From the IMG/VR virus record IMGVR_UViG_3300027833_000099, positions 1-40,900 of that record: a DNA stretch of 40,900 nt. One strand, given 5' to 3'. Shown here piece by piece: positions 23,920-32,989 of this stretch. This stretch comes from a virus. The position numbers and the translations under genes were made by a program. The notes beneath the pieces were generated by a model that worked only from the letters and a program-made list of their open reading frames with translations, had not been told where the DNA came from and did not search any database. The stretch's first letter is position 1. Every line of letters starts with the position of its first letter.

Positions 23920-24918
23920 ATGAATTGGTATAGTATAAAAAATGTTGCTGAAAGTCAGATGACTGAAGTAATGATATATGATGAAATTGGTAATTTTGGA
24001 GTTGATGCCAAGTCTTTTATTAATGAGATAAAAAATATTCCAAACGACAAATCTGTTCTTTTAAGAATAAACTCACCAGGAGGTTCTGTTATAGATGGTT
24101 TAGCAATATATGATGCTATAAATAGGATGCCACAAAAGGTTACTGCTCGTATAGAAGGTATTGCTGCTTCAATGGCTAGTGTTATTGCACTTGCTGCTGA
24201 TGAAGTAATAATGAGTGAAAACTCTCTTTATATGATACATAATGTATGGGGAGGTGAAGTTGGAGAATCAGATGATTTAAGAAAAGCTGCTGACCTTATG
24301 GATAAAATGGGTGAAAGGCTAATTAACATATATGTTTCAAGATCTGGTCAATCAGAAGAGCAAATCCGTTCATGGATGGATGCAGAAACTTGGTTTAACA
24401 GTTCTGAAGCACAAGAAGCAGGTTTTATCAATTTAGTAGAAGAGCCTATAAAAATGGCAGCTAAGTTTGATATAAAGAAGTACGACTACAAGAACAAAGG
24501 TATTGTAGAAAAATTATTTAATAATCAAAAAAAAGAAAATCAAATGGAAAAAGAGTTTGAAAACTTAAAATCTTTTATTTCTGACATGTTTAATAAAACA
24601 GCAGAATCAAAAGAAGTAAAAATTCTTGACAATGAAGAAGTGTCTAGTAAAATGAGTGCTATAGAAGAGTCTATTGAAGAGTCTAACAAAGCAATCCTTG
24701 AGCTAAATGGTTCAATAGTTGAAAAGGATGGTTACATTGCTACTTTGACTGAAGAGCTTAATGGCTATAAATCTAAAGAAGCTAAAATGGAGGGAACTCC
24801 AAGTGATGTAGTACCTAGTAAAGATCCTAATCCATCTCCAATGGCTAAATCTGAAAATCAATGGGATGTTTACGCAAATAACATTGCATCAGACAGTAAA
24901 GTTTACTTTAAAAATTAA
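23920..24918 (+). CDS. Head maturation protease (ClpP type) with C-terminal scaffold
   Basis: 332 aa from ATG 23920 (a TTG six codons upstream lies in the promoter). The ClpP/S14-like domain spans about residues 14-170: RINSPGGSV (49-57), catalytic Ser84 in GIAASMAS, and His107 in MIHNVWGG. Residues about 195-280 are charged coiled coil, and the end is Pro/Ser-rich. Phages with this layout make the capsid scaffold as part of the protease, which cuts scaffold and capsid precursor in the prohead. It directly precedes the capsid gene, which fits. Confidence 0.88.
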   Translation: MNWYSIKNVAESQMTEVMIYDEIGNFGVDAKSFINEIKNIPNDKSVLLRINSPGGSVIDGLAIYDAINRMPQKVTARIEGIAASMASVIALAADEVIMSENSLYMIHNVWGGEVGESDDLRKAADLMDKMGERLINIYVSRSGQSEEQIRSWMDAETWFNSSEAQEAGFINLVEEPIKMAAKFDIKKYDYKNKGIVEKLFNNQKKENQMEKEFENLKSFISDMFNKTAESKEVKILDNEEVSSKMSAIEESIEESNKAILELNGSIVEKDGYIATLTEELNGYKSKEAKMEGTPSDVVPSKDPNPSPMAKSENQWDVYANNIASDSKVYFKN

Positions 24919-24944
24919 AAATTAACAATTAAAAAAATAAAAAA

Positions 24945-25955
24945 ATGGCAAATGTATTATCAACTAGTTTAACATGGAGTCAAGAGGATGCTCAAAAGTA
25001 TTTTTTAGCTCCTTTATTCTATGAAAACAACCACCTAGTAGGGATGGATGTTATATCGGATGTTTCTGGAGCTTCTATCTTATTAGATAGATACACTTCT
25101 GTAAAAGACATCACAAAATCAATGAGTCAAGTTTGTTTTCAATCAGATGATGACCAATCAACTAACTCTAACATAACTTTAACATTATGTAGATTAGAAG
25201 TTGAACACGCACAAAAAGCTGTAGCTTTACTTTCTCATATCAAATCTCAATTACTTAAAAAAGGAATTAACAGAGCTGATTTATCTGGAACAGTATTTAT
25301 GGAAATTGTTTCTGAAATTGTAATGCAAGGAATAATGAGAGATTTCTCTACTATTTTATGGTGGGGTGATTCAGTAGGAGGAACAACTGATACGACACAA
25401 AAACTTTGTAATGGAGTTTGGAAATATTTAGATGGTCATGTTGGAGGTTTATTACCAGCAGCTCAAGTAAAAGTATTTAATACTAGTATTATTCAAACTT
25501 TAGAAGATATGTTAGCTGCTCGTTCTGTAGAATTAGCTACTGCTGACAATCAAATAATTTACTGTTCAAGAGCTTTTGCTGAAGGTTATGCAAAAGAATT
25601 AAGAGCTTCTAATGGTTCTCATGTTGCTGCTTATGCAGATTTACAAAATGGTGTTGGATCTTTAAGATTTAATGGTGTAAGATTAGAGGTTGTAAACTCT
25701 TGGGATGTTGATATTGTAGCAAATCATGCTGCTTTAGCAACTATGACTAATGGTTTAGCTCCAAATGACATTACTTCTACTCAATGTGCTTTGTGGACTG
25801 TAGTTAATAACATTACTGTAGGTACTGACTTTGTAGCACAAGATGTTGATATGTGGTACAATAGAGATTGTAAAGAAAACAGATTCAGAATGTTATATTC
25901 TATGGGTGTTGCTGTAAAAGAGCCTGGAATGGTTGTAACAATGACTAAGGATTAA
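24945..25955 (+). CDS. Major capsid protein (HK97-like fold)
   Basis: 336 aa, right after the protease-scaffold gene with an A-rich leader and before a strong terminator. No long delta region is present, in line with the scaffold being fused to the protease. The body alternates helices and strands (HAQKAVALLSHIKSQLLKKG, VFMEIVSEIVMQGIMRDFS, LEDMLAARSVEL) in the order expected for HK97-type capsids, and the C-terminus returns to a strand pair (MGVAVKEPGMVVTM). Identity rests on position, length and pattern, not on a recognised short motif. Confidence 0.75.
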   Translation: MANVLSTSLTWSQEDAQKYFLAPLFYENNHLVGMDVISDVSGASILLDRYTSVKDITKSMSQVCFQSDDDQSTNSNITLTLCRLEVEHAQKAVALLSHIKSQLLKKGINRADLSGTVFMEIVSEIVMQGIMRDFSTILWWGDSVGGTTDTTQKLCNGVWKYLDGHVGGLLPAAQVKVFNTSIIQTLEDMLAARSVELATADNQIIYCSRAFAEGYAKELRASNGSHVAAYADLQNGVGSLRFNGVRLEVVNSWDVDIVANHAALATMTNGLAPNDITSTQCALWTVVNNITVGTDFVAQDVDMWYNRDCKENRFRMLYSMGVAVKEPGMVVTMTKD

Positions 25956-25967
25956 TAATTAATATCT

Positions 25968-25999
25968 CTTAGGGGAGTTAATAGCTCCCCTAAGTTTTT
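25968..25999 (+). terminator. Intrinsic terminator after the capsid gene
   Basis: Perfect 10-bp stem CTTAGGGGAG/CTCCCCTAAG (25968-25977 with 25985-25994), 7-nt loop, then TTTTT. Strong hairpin with a short T-run. Readthrough would reach the next virion gene, so it may set the high capsid-to-other ratio. Confidence 0.85.
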
Positions 26000-26022
26000 A
26001 ACTTAAAAAAAAATAAATAAAA

Positions 26023-26697
26023 ATGGCTTTAACACAAGGACACGCAATAGCATGTTGCGATAGAAACAGAAGAGGTGGTATAAAAAGAATCTGGTTAATG
26101 GAAACTGATAAATTGACTGGTGCTGTAACTTATGCAGTAGCTGGTACTCCAACTGGAGCTGCTGGTGGAGAAATAACAGCATTCCCAACAACTCCAGGAA
26201 CAACTCCTAACGAGGTTGCAAACTGGTTTGAATTTGAATTTGAAAGAGGTACTGCTGGTTTCAATGCAAATGCAAGTAGAGAGAATGGATCTACTATGGT
26301 AAATGTAGAATTAGAATTTTATGTTCCAAAAATTACTGAAGAAATTAACACTAGACTTAGAGAATTAACTGAATCATGTGGTATTTATGCTTTATGTGAA
26401 TCTTATGCTGATGATTGTGATACAGCAGATCCAGAAACATATTTCTTCATGTTAGGATATGATAAGATTTTTGAAAAGAAAGCATATTTAGAGTTCGCTT
26501 CTGGTGAGCAAACTACTGGTGTTGGACTTCAAGATGCTAATGGTACTGCTGTAAAATTAGCTGGTATTCATGCTGAATATCCAAGAGAAGTTTTGATAGC
26601 TTTAAACTCTACTACTAATGTTCAGGCATCTACTGCCAACATGGTAGACATGTGTCAGATTACTACTGGTGCAAATCTTGCTTGGACTACAGACTAA
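26023..26697 (+). CDS. Probable major tail (tube) protein
   Basis: 224 aa. Early segment GGIKRIWLMETDKLTG, then FEFEFERGTAGFNANASREN with VELEFYVPK, and late FASGEQTTGVGLQDANGT followed by AEYPREVLIAL, a pattern I associate with major tail proteins of Bacteroidetes siphoviruses. Flanked by terminators on both sides, as expected for an abundant structural protein. It lies with the capsid genes, not with the other tail genes. Alternative: a capsid decoration protein. Confidence 0.6.
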   Translation: MALTQGHAIACCDRNRRGGIKRIWLMETDKLTGAVTYAVAGTPTGAAGGEITAFPTTPGTTPNEVANWFEFEFERGTAGFNANASRENGSTMVNVELEFYVPKITEEINTRLRELTESCGIYALCESYADDCDTADPETYFFMLGYDKIFEKKAYLEFASGEQTTGVGLQDANGTAVKLAGIHAEYPREVLIALNSTTNVQASTANMVDMCQITTGANLAWTTD

Positions 26698-26714
26698 TTA
26701 ACTTTATTATGAGA

Positions 26715-26750
26715 AAAAGGGAGGGCATACCTCCCTTTTCTTGTAATTTT
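26715..26750 (+). terminator. Intrinsic terminator after the tail-tube-like gene
   Basis: Stem AAAAGGGAGG/CCTCCCTTTT (26715-26724 with 26730-26739), 5-nt loop, then a T-rich tract TTGTAATTTTTTG. The A and T arms make it able to work in both directions. Confidence 0.8.
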
Positions 26751-26753
26751 TTG

Positions 26754-26761
26754 TATATTTG
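26754..26761 (+). promoter_or_regulatory. TATATTTG -7 box of the portal operon
   Basis: Exact fit to TAnnTTTG directly after the terminator and 15 bases before ATG 26777, so the portal operon could be restarted here. No clear -33 TTTG at the usual distance. Confidence 0.45.
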
Positions 26762-26776
26762 AAAAATAATTAAATT

Positions 26777-27055
26777 ATGAAATATAAATTTGACAATAAA
26801 TATTTTTTATCTAATGATGATGAATTAGTTTTTCTAGGTAAAAATTCAGTTAGTGTAAATTTTTCTTCTAACTTTAGTCAAAAAGTTTTAAGTAAGTTAC
26901 ACATTATAGGCAAATCTTATGTTAGTTTAGAAGGTGATGATGTTCAAGAAGTCAAAAAACCTAAATTAGATATAAAACCAACAAAAAAAGTTAAATTAGA
27001 TGAGCCGAAAAAAACAACAAAATACACCTCTAACTCAAACGAAAAAAAGTCCTAA
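26777..27055 (+). CDS. Unknown small protein overlapping the portal start
   Basis: 92 aa, very basic C-terminal half (many Lys from residue 58), N-terminal half beta-like (ELVFLGKNSVSVNFSSNF, then LHIIGKSYVSLEG). Overlaps the portal gene by 56 bases in another frame. Not recognised; similar short genes stand before portals in related phages, I believe, with no role known. Confidence 0.5.
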   Translation: MKYKFDNKYFLSNDDELVFLGKNSVSVNFSSNFSQKVLSKLHIIGKSYVSLEGDDVQEVKKPKLDIKPTKKVKLDEPKKTTKYTSNSNEKKS

Positions 27056-28313
27056 AATATTAGGGTATTCGTTTTCTAAAGATGTATCTAAAGCTGCTCC
27101 TAAAGAGCCAAGTCTTACTTCAGATGTACTGAGGGATGACTGGATTCCTTTTGGAGAGAATAATCTATTTCCACAAGAGCTGTCAGAACTATCAAGAGCT
27201 GCATCTACACATAGGGCAATACTTAGCACAAAAACAACATTCAGTATAGGTGAAGGTTTAATAACTTCTAACAAAGCATTAACAGCTTTACTAGAGGATG
27301 TTAATGTATATGGTGAATCCATGGATGATGTTGCAAAAAAAGTTATATCAGATTACTGGAAATTAGGTAATGCTTATATGGAGGTAGTTGTAGGTCAGGG
27401 TTATATAAATTTTTTCCACCAGGATGGAACTACAGCTAGAGTACACAAGTTAGGAAAACACATTTTATTACATCCAGACTGGGAACATGCTAGAAGATAC
27501 CCAGATGATATGAGGAAAGTACCAACTTATCCAGATTTCAAAAAAGATGGTGATGTATATAGGACTATAATTCATTTTTCTGACTATGAAAGCACATATT
27601 ATTATTATGGAATGCCTGATTACTGTGCAGCTTTAGACCATATTCGCATTGCCAACCAAATAGGAGTTTATAATCTTACACGCTTCAAAAACGGATTTAT
27701 GCCAAGTGCTATTGTTGAGCTAAATGCAGATATGGGAGAGGATGAAGCACAAGATTTTATAGATGATGCTGTAGCTAAATTAACTGGTGCTGGAGATAAT
27801 TCTAAAATATTATTTATAGCAAAAAATGGGGATGGAGATGCTACAAATGTTCAGATAATAAATGATACTAGTGATGGTTCTTTTATGGAATTACAAAAAA
27901 TCACTAATGATAATATAATATCGGCACATAGATGGAATCCAGCTTTATCAGGTATTCAAGTTGCTGGTCAATTAGGTAATAATCAACAAATACTTACTGC
28001 CTATGATATAGCAATGAGTACAGTAATTAAAGAACCTCAACAAATGTTTTTAAAATGTCTTAAAAAGATACTTAAAACAGAAAGAGGGATAAGTGCTAAT
28101 GATCTTAGATTTTATACTAAACCTCCAGTTTCCTTATTAGGAGCTATTGCTCCATCAGAATTTATATCAATTAAAGAGGGAAGAGAAATATTCCATTTGC
28201 CAGAACTAAATGAAAAGCAAATGAAAGAGTTGATGGAAGAAAAGGCTGCTAATAAACAAGTTAAAGAGGAATCTAACGATAAAAAAGAAGAACAAGATGG
28301 CACTAATAACTAG
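27000..28313 (+). CDS. Portal protein
   Basis: 437 aa. Forms the 12-subunit ring at the capsid vertex through which DNA enters and leaves. Features of the portal pattern: WIPFGENNLFPQELSELSR near the N-terminus, the wing/stem region with RFKNGFMPSAIVELNAD, a tunnel-like helix (IISAHRWNPALSGIQ, then GQLGNNQQILTAYDIAM) and a charged C-terminal helix (LNEKQMKELMEEKAANK). Length is normal. It comes after the capsid and tail-tube genes, not before the protease as usual. Its stop overlaps the next start by 17 bases. Confidence 0.85.
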   Translation: MSRKKQQNTPLTQTKKSPKILGYSFSKDVSKAAPKEPSLTSDVLRDDWIPFGENNLFPQELSELSRAASTHRAILSTKTTFSIGEGLITSNKALTALLEDVNVYGESMDDVAKKVISDYWKLGNAYMEVVVGQGYINFFHQDGTTARVHKLGKHILLHPDWEHARRYPDDMRKVPTYPDFKKDGDVYRTIIHFSDYESTYYYYGMPDYCAALDHIRIANQIGVYNLTRFKNGFMPSAIVELNADMGEDEAQDFIDDAVAKLTGAGDNSKILFIAKNGDGDATNVQIINDTSDGSFMELQKITNDNIISAHRWNPALSGIQVAGQLGNNQQILTAYDIAMSTVIKEPQQMFLKCLKKILKTERGISANDLRFYTKPPVSLLGAIAPSEFISIKEGREIFHLPELNEKQMKELMEEKAANKQVKEESNDKKEEQDGTNN

Positions 28314-28776
28314 AGGAGAAGTTGTAATTAAGGCAATGACTAATGCTAATTTTGACAAGCATTTAGTTAAACCTACTTTTATTGAAATAGCAGAACTTAA
28401 TCATGTAAAACCATTTTTAGGTGATGATTTATATAAGGCTGTTTCTCAAGGACAATATGTAGTATTAGTAAATGATTATATAAAAGATTATTTAGCATTT
28501 TGTATAAAGTTTGAAATTCTACCAGATATAACATACAACACAACATCCCAGGGTGTTGTAGATAACTTGGCTGATTTTACAAGCCCAGTTAATGAAAAAA
28601 AATTAAATTACCTTAGACAAGAAACATATAAAAAAGCAGAAACTTTTAAAAAGAAAATGCACTTATATTTAGATGATAATAAAGCATTATACCCAGAATG
28701 GAATGGATGTGGAACTTGTAGTTCTTGTAATGGAGGGAGCTCTGTAAGTAAAAGACATGGCATAATAACTTATTAA
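28297..28776 (+). CDS. Head-tail adaptor / connector protein
   Basis: 159 aa. The opening (IEIAELNHVKPFLGDDLYKAV) and the later KLNYLRQETYKKAETFKKKM resemble the connector-type protein that follows the portal in many Bacteroidetes phages. The C-terminus has a small Cys cluster (GCGTCSSCNGG) that may bind metal or crosslink. It overlaps the portal gene, supporting co-translation and assembly on the portal ring. Confidence 0.6.
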   Translation: MALITRGEVVIKAMTNANFDKHLVKPTFIEIAELNHVKPFLGDDLYKAVSQGQYVVLVNDYIKDYLAFCIKFEILPDITYNTTSQGVVDNLADFTSPVNEKKLNYLRQETYKKAETFKKKMHLYLDDNKALYPEWNGCGTCSSCNGGSSVSKRHGIITY

Positions 28777-28779
28777 TAA

Positions 28780-29553
28780 ATGAAGAATCATAATAATTTA
28801 ACAGATTCACAAATACATAAGCCAAAAGGCTTTGAAACAGCCAGGAAAAGAAGTGTGTCTACAAAGAACCATCTTAATTCTGTAGAATGGGTTAAATCAA
28901 ACTATAATAGTTCTGTTTTATTAGTTGTTCCTGCTGACAATCAAGGTTATTTGCATCATAAATATTTTTGCCTATATAATAGTAATGATCTAATTAAGTA
29001 TGCTGTTTATTTTAAAGTAACAGCATCAACTGCAATGGCTACTCCTACTGGTTATGGTGGGGTAATAGCTGTAGATTTAACTGCTAGTGGAATAAACTCT
29101 ACTGCAATACAAGTAGGAACAGCATTACAATCTGTTTTAAATGCTCATGCTGATTTTTCTGCTTCAAGAAATGGTGAAACTGGTAATGTTACATTAACTG
29201 GACTAACTACAGCTAGTCCTGCTGTAGATGTAGATGCAGGAATTACTGTAAGCATTACAGATACAGAGGTTGTGAATGAAGTTTTACATACTAATGCTTC
29301 AGGTCATTTAAAATTCACTCCATTTAGTTCAATAATGTCTGGGTTAAATGTTTTATCAGACAAGGCATATACTCACACCCAGTCTGTTTCTGCTACAGTA
29401 TGGGTTGTAACACATGGTTTAGATAAATACGCTAGTGTAACAGTAGTAGATTCAGCAGGAACAGTTGTAATAGGACAAGTGGATTACAACTCTTTAAACC
29501 AAATAACTTTAACATTCAAAGCAACTTTCTCAGGAAAGGCATATTTCAATTAA
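28780..29553 (+). CDS. Virion surface / fibre-like protein
   Basis: 257 aa. N-terminal 50 residues are polar; residues about 75-170 are Thr/Ala/Gly-rich and beta-like. The last 60 residues (THTQSVSATVWVVTHGLDKY, then VDYNSLNQITLTF and SGKAYFN) match a fibre-end module that I know from tail fibres of many phages (W...H.L......V.D..G....g.v.Y.s.n...i.F). First gene of the fibre block. Probably a fibre or spike that docks to its neighbours. Confidence 0.55.
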   Translation: MKNHNNLTDSQIHKPKGFETARKRSVSTKNHLNSVEWVKSNYNSSVLLVVPADNQGYLHHKYFCLYNSNDLIKYAVYFKVTASTAMATPTGYGGVIAVDLTASGINSTAIQVGTALQSVLNAHADFSASRNGETGNVTLTGLTTASPAVDVDAGITVSITDTEVVNEVLHTNASGHLKFTPFSSIMSGLNVLSDKAYTHTQSVSATVWVVTHGLDKYASVTVVDSAGTVVIGQVDYNSLNQITLTFKATFSGKAYFN

Positions 29554-29577
29554 TTAATAAATAAATAAAAAAAAACA

Positions 29578-31299
29578 ATGGCAATTAAATTTTTACATGA
29601 TCTTGATGTTTCTGGGAACATAGATCTTAATGACAATCAAGCACTTAATATGGTGCTACAACAATTAACAACCAACCCTGCTACAGTAGTGGAGGGTAAA
29701 ATTTTCCAAAACACTACTTCAGATAAAGTTTATGTAGGTCTAAATGGCTCTTGGGTTGAGTTATCATCTGCAATAGGAGATATTACAGAAGTAATTGGTG
29801 GTAACAACATTGATGTTTCAGGTGGTACTAGTGGTGCTGCTACTGTAAACCTTGATAGTGCTACAATTAGTGCAATTAGTGCTAACACATCAAAAACTGG
29901 AATTACTAGTGGTCAAGCTTCAGCTATAACAGCTAACACATCTAAAACTGGCATAACAACTGGTCAAGCAAATGCAATTAGTGCAAATACTGCTAAAACT
30001 GGTATTACTGGTTCACAAGCAACTGCAATAAGTAATAATACTGCTAAAACTGGTATTACTTCTGCTCAAGCAAGTGCTATAACTGCAAATACAGCTAAAG
30101 AAACAGATGTAAATCACAATGTTTCTACTGATTTAAGTGCTACAGCGACTGCAACTTCATTAACTATAGAATCTTCAGATGGAGATAATGCTTCACTTCC
30201 AGCAGCTACAACTTCTGCTTGGGGTGCAATGACTGATGAACAAGCTGCTGCTGTAATAGCAAATACTTCTAAGACTGGTATTACTTCAGGACAAGCTTCA
30301 GCTATAACTGCTAATACTGCTAAGACTGGAATTTCAAGTGGTCAGGCTTCTGCAATTACTGCAAATACTGCAAAAACTGGTATAACTTCAGGACAAGCTA
30401 GTGCAATTACTGCGAATACTGCTAAAACTGGTATTAGTGCTGCTAATATTAGTGCTATTGAAGCAAATACTGCAAAGGCAACTGATGTTAATCATAATGT
30501 TACTACAAATTTATCTTGTGCAAGTAGCACAACTAGTAGAGTTATAGCATCTTCTGATGGTACTGATGCTACTATTCCAGTAGCAACAACATCTGTATCT
30601 GGTGTTATGTCTGCTGCTCAAGTAACTACTTTAAATGGAAAAGCTCCAAAAGCTTCTCCAACATTTACTGGAAACCCTAGTGCTCCAACACAAACAGCAG
30701 GAAATAATACTACAAGATTGGCTACAACTGCTTTTGTATCTACTGCTGTTTCTAATTTAGTAGGTGGTGCTCCAGGTGCTTTAGATACTTTAAATGAATT
30801 AGCTGCTGCAATAGGAGATGATGCTTCTTATGCAAGTGGAATTACAACTGCTTTAGGAAATAAAGCTAATACAGCTTCTCCAACATTTACTGGAACAGTA
30901 AGTGGTATAACTAAAGAAATGGTTGGACTAGGAAGTGTGGCAAATATTGCAGTAAGTGGATCAAATACTGGTGATGAAGTAAATGCAAGTGTAACTGTAA
31001 AAGGTGTTGTTGAATTAGCTACAGATGCTGAAGCTTTAGCTGGAACAGATACTTCAAGATATGTAACTCCTAAACATTTAGCTAATAGAACTTATACTGC
31101 TGAAATTGGTGGTGCTACATCTATAACTGTAACTCATAATTTAGGCACAAGAGCTGTAATGGTTCAAATGTATGATACTTCATCTTATGAAACTATATAT
31201 GCTCAAGTAACTAGAACTTCTACTTCAGCAGTAAGAGTTGATTTTAATTCAGCTCCAGCAAGTGCAGATGTAACAATAATGATTTCTAAAATACAATAA
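29578..31299 (+). CDS. Tail fibre with 17-residue repeats
   Basis: 573 aa. Residues 1-100 form a head region. Eight copies of a 17-residue unit (ANTAKTGITSGQASAIT type) lie in two sets of four, at about 102-169 and 228-295, each set followed by a matching linker (TDVNHNV, then SSDG, then ATTS). Next come fibre-shaft segments typical of trimeric phage fibres: KASPTFTGNPSAPTQ, NNTTRLATTAFV, and a second SPTFTGTVSG near 434-443. The last 65 residues (THNLGTRAVMVQMYD) are a tip module akin to that of the upstream gene. Confidence 0.8.
   Translation: MAIKFLHDLDVSGNIDLNDNQALNMVLQQLTTNPATVVEGKIFQNTTSDKVYVGLNGSWVELSSAIGDITEVIGGNNIDVSGGTSGAATVNLDSATISAISANTSKTGITSGQASAITANTSKTGITTGQANAISANTAKTGITGSQATAISNNTAKTGITSAQASAITANTAKETDVNHNVSTDLSATATATSLTIESSDGDNASLPAATTSAWGAMTDEQAAAVIANTSKTGITSGQASAITANTAKTGISSGQASAITANTAKTGITSGQASAITANTAKTGISAANISAIEANTAKATDVNHNVTTNLSCASSTTSRVIASSDGTDATIPVATTSVSGVMSAAQVTTLNGKAPKASPTFTGNPSAPTQTAGNNTTRLATTAFVSTAVSNLVGGAPGALDTLNELAAAIGDDASYASGITTALGNKANTASPTFTGTVSGITKEMVGLGSVANIAVSGSNTGDEVNASVTVKGVVELATDAEALAGTDTSRYVTPKHLANRTYTAEIGGATSITVTHNLGTRAVMVQMYDTSSYETIYAQVTRTSTSAVRVDFNSAPASADVTIMISKIQ
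29881..30480 (+). repeat. Two blocks of 51-bp tandem repeats in the fibre gene
   Basis: Coding repeats of 17 codons, four per block, with the blocks and their linkers themselves duplicated (about 378 bp apart). Codon choice differs between copies, so the repeats are old or under selection at protein level. Such shafts can vary in length by recombination. Confidence 0.8.
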
Positions 31300-31303
31300 T
31301 TAG

Positions 31304-31765
31304 ATGTCTGTAAATAAATATGAAAAATTTGGTTCTAGGGGGTTTGCTCCTAGTTCCAATAATGATGGTGATGCCGAAGGCGATATTGTATTTATTGGCA
31401 GTACAGCTAGTGGTGAATCAGATGTTATTGCAGGAAGATTATATTACTTAAATGATGCTTTAGATTGGTCTTATGCTGATGCTGATGCTGTTAGTACATC
31501 TACAAATTTATTAGGTATAGCCATAGGTAGTGGAGCTCCAGGTGTTGTTGGTATGTTATTAAGGGGAATGGTAACAATAAGTGTTGCTCCTGGTGCTGGT
31601 GCAGGAATACCTTTATATATATCTACTAATGCAGGTCAAATTACTAGAGTAGCTCCAAGTGGAGCTGGTGATGTAGTTAGAATAGTAGGATATAATGTTG
31701 CTACTGGTACTAATAAACAAATTTGGTTTAATCCTGATAACACTTGGGTTGAAATTGCTGGGTAA
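31304..31765 (+). CDS. Virion surface protein of a fibre-associated family
   Basis: 153 aa, beta-rich and Gly/Ala-rich. The order VIAGRLYYLNDALDWSYADA, then LLGIAIGSGAPG and VGMLLRGMVTI resembles a small domain that I recall in phage fibre or decoration proteins (start of residue processing, 'W..AdAd...t..LLGiA.g'). One-base overlap with the next gene (TAATG). Function in detail unknown. Confidence 0.5.
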   Translation: MSVNKYEKFGSRGFAPSSNNDGDAEGDIVFIGSTASGESDVIAGRLYYLNDALDWSYADADAVSTSTNLLGIAIGSGAPGVVGMLLRGMVTISVAPGAGAGIPLYISTNAGQITRVAPSGAGDVVRIVGYNVATGTNKQIWFNPDNTWVEIAG

Positions 31766-32709
31766 TGGGTAATACTATATCTAAAATATCAGGAGTTCCG
31801 ATTGCTAATGTAGGCAAGGTTGATACTACACCTATTGCTAATGTAGCTAATATATTTGGAGTAGATTATTCTGCTCCCTCGGCATCTTTTGCTGATAGTT
31901 ATGCTGCTTCAAAATCTATTACTACTGGAGTAGGACAAACTATTAGAATTGCTGATAGTAATGGTAAATTTAATTTTCAACATTCTGATGCTTATTCTTT
32001 TAGTATTTGGGTAAAAGCAGGTTGGAATAGTAGTTTAAATACCAATATACATTTGTTTACTGCTAATAGTAATCCATCATCTTCTTATGAAAATTTAATT
32101 AGATTATATTATAACGAATCAAATAATAGATTTTATTTTCAATATGCTTCTTCTAATCCTACTAGATATTCGCAAAACTTTTGGCTTATGCACTCTAACG
32201 GAGGAAACTATGCTGCTGCATATCAAGCTTCTGGATTAGGAAGCAGTTATTGGAGTGCTTCAAATAGAGGGAATGTTGGAGATGATAATTTTACTTTATT
32301 AACTATTTGTAAAAGTGCTACAAATAATGCAGGAGGTAATTATACTAAAATGTATTGGAATGGGACTGATATGGGATTAGGTTTTTATGCTAATGGAAAT
32401 AGTAATGGAACAGTTAATCAAACTGGAACAGACAGACAAATACTAGTAGGTAGTAATGCTTGGAGTTATGCAAAATCTGGTAATAGTGCTGAAACACAAT
32501 TTAATGATTTGTCTTGGTGGAATAAACAATTATCAGCTTCTGAAGTTGCAGAAATATATAATAATGGCACAAGAATGGATTTAACTACACATTCGGCAGC
32601 AACTAATTTAAAGGGATATTATAAATTTGAAAATGATGGAGCTGATAGTAGTGGTAATAGTGGTAATCCTTTTGTATTTAGTGGTAACTCTAATTTAGAA
32701 TCAATATAA
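31765..32709 (+). CDS. LamG/concanavalin-like lectin domain protein
   Basis: 314 aa. N-terminus (GNTISKISGVPIANVGKVD) is a phage-type attachment arm with a repeated IANV word. Residues about 55-300 fit a LamG/jelly-roll lectin domain: FSIWVKAGW, NRFYFQYASS, LLTICKSATN, TKMYWNGTDMG, QILVGSN and FNDLSWWNKQLSASEVAEIY, the last being the strand-helix signature of LamG-type domains, then NLKGYYKFEN. It probably binds a surface polysaccharide on the host. Overlaps neighbours by one base on both sides. Confidence 0.7.
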   Translation: MGNTISKISGVPIANVGKVDTTPIANVANIFGVDYSAPSASFADSYAASKSITTGVGQTIRIADSNGKFNFQHSDAYSFSIWVKAGWNSSLNTNIHLFTANSNPSSSYENLIRLYYNESNNRFYFQYASSNPTRYSQNFWLMHSNGGNYAAAYQASGLGSSYWSASNRGNVGDDNFTLLTICKSATNNAGGNYTKMYWNGTDMGLGFYANGNSNGTVNQTGTDRQILVGSNAWSYAKSGNSAETQFNDLSWWNKQLSASEVAEIYNNGTRMDLTTHSAATNLKGYYKFENDGADSSGNSGNPFVFSGNSNLESI

Positions 32710-32963
32710 TGAAATATTACATAGTAACATCAGAAGTGTTTGAATCTTTAGATCAAGATAAGATAGAATTTGCATCAGTAAGTAATAATGGTGATGAATG
32801 GGTAGTAAGTACAACAGAAGTAGTAGAAGATGTAATAGATAGCTTTAGAAGTGGGGAGGAATTATCTTCACATACTTTTGAAAATGGTTCTTTCTGGACT
32901 GGAGATGATACTGGTATTGAAGAGTGGGAGCTAAATGAGATAGAATATAGAAATGAAATTTAA
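32709..32963 (+). CDS. Small acidic protein in the fibre block
   Basis: 84 aa, acidic (many Asp/Glu), with an N-terminal strand (MKYYIVTSEVF) and Trp-containing ends (WVVSTTEVVEDVIDSF, GSFWTGDD, EEWELNEIEY). Not recognised. It may be a fibre chaperone or a small virion component, by position only. Start overlaps the upstream stop by one base. Confidence 0.5.
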   Translation: MKYYIVTSEVFESLDQDKIEFASVSNNGDEWVVSTTEVVEDVIDSFRSGEELSSHTFENGSFWTGDDTGIEEWELNEIEYRNEI

Positions 32964-32989
32964 AAATAACAAATAAAAAATAAACAAAA

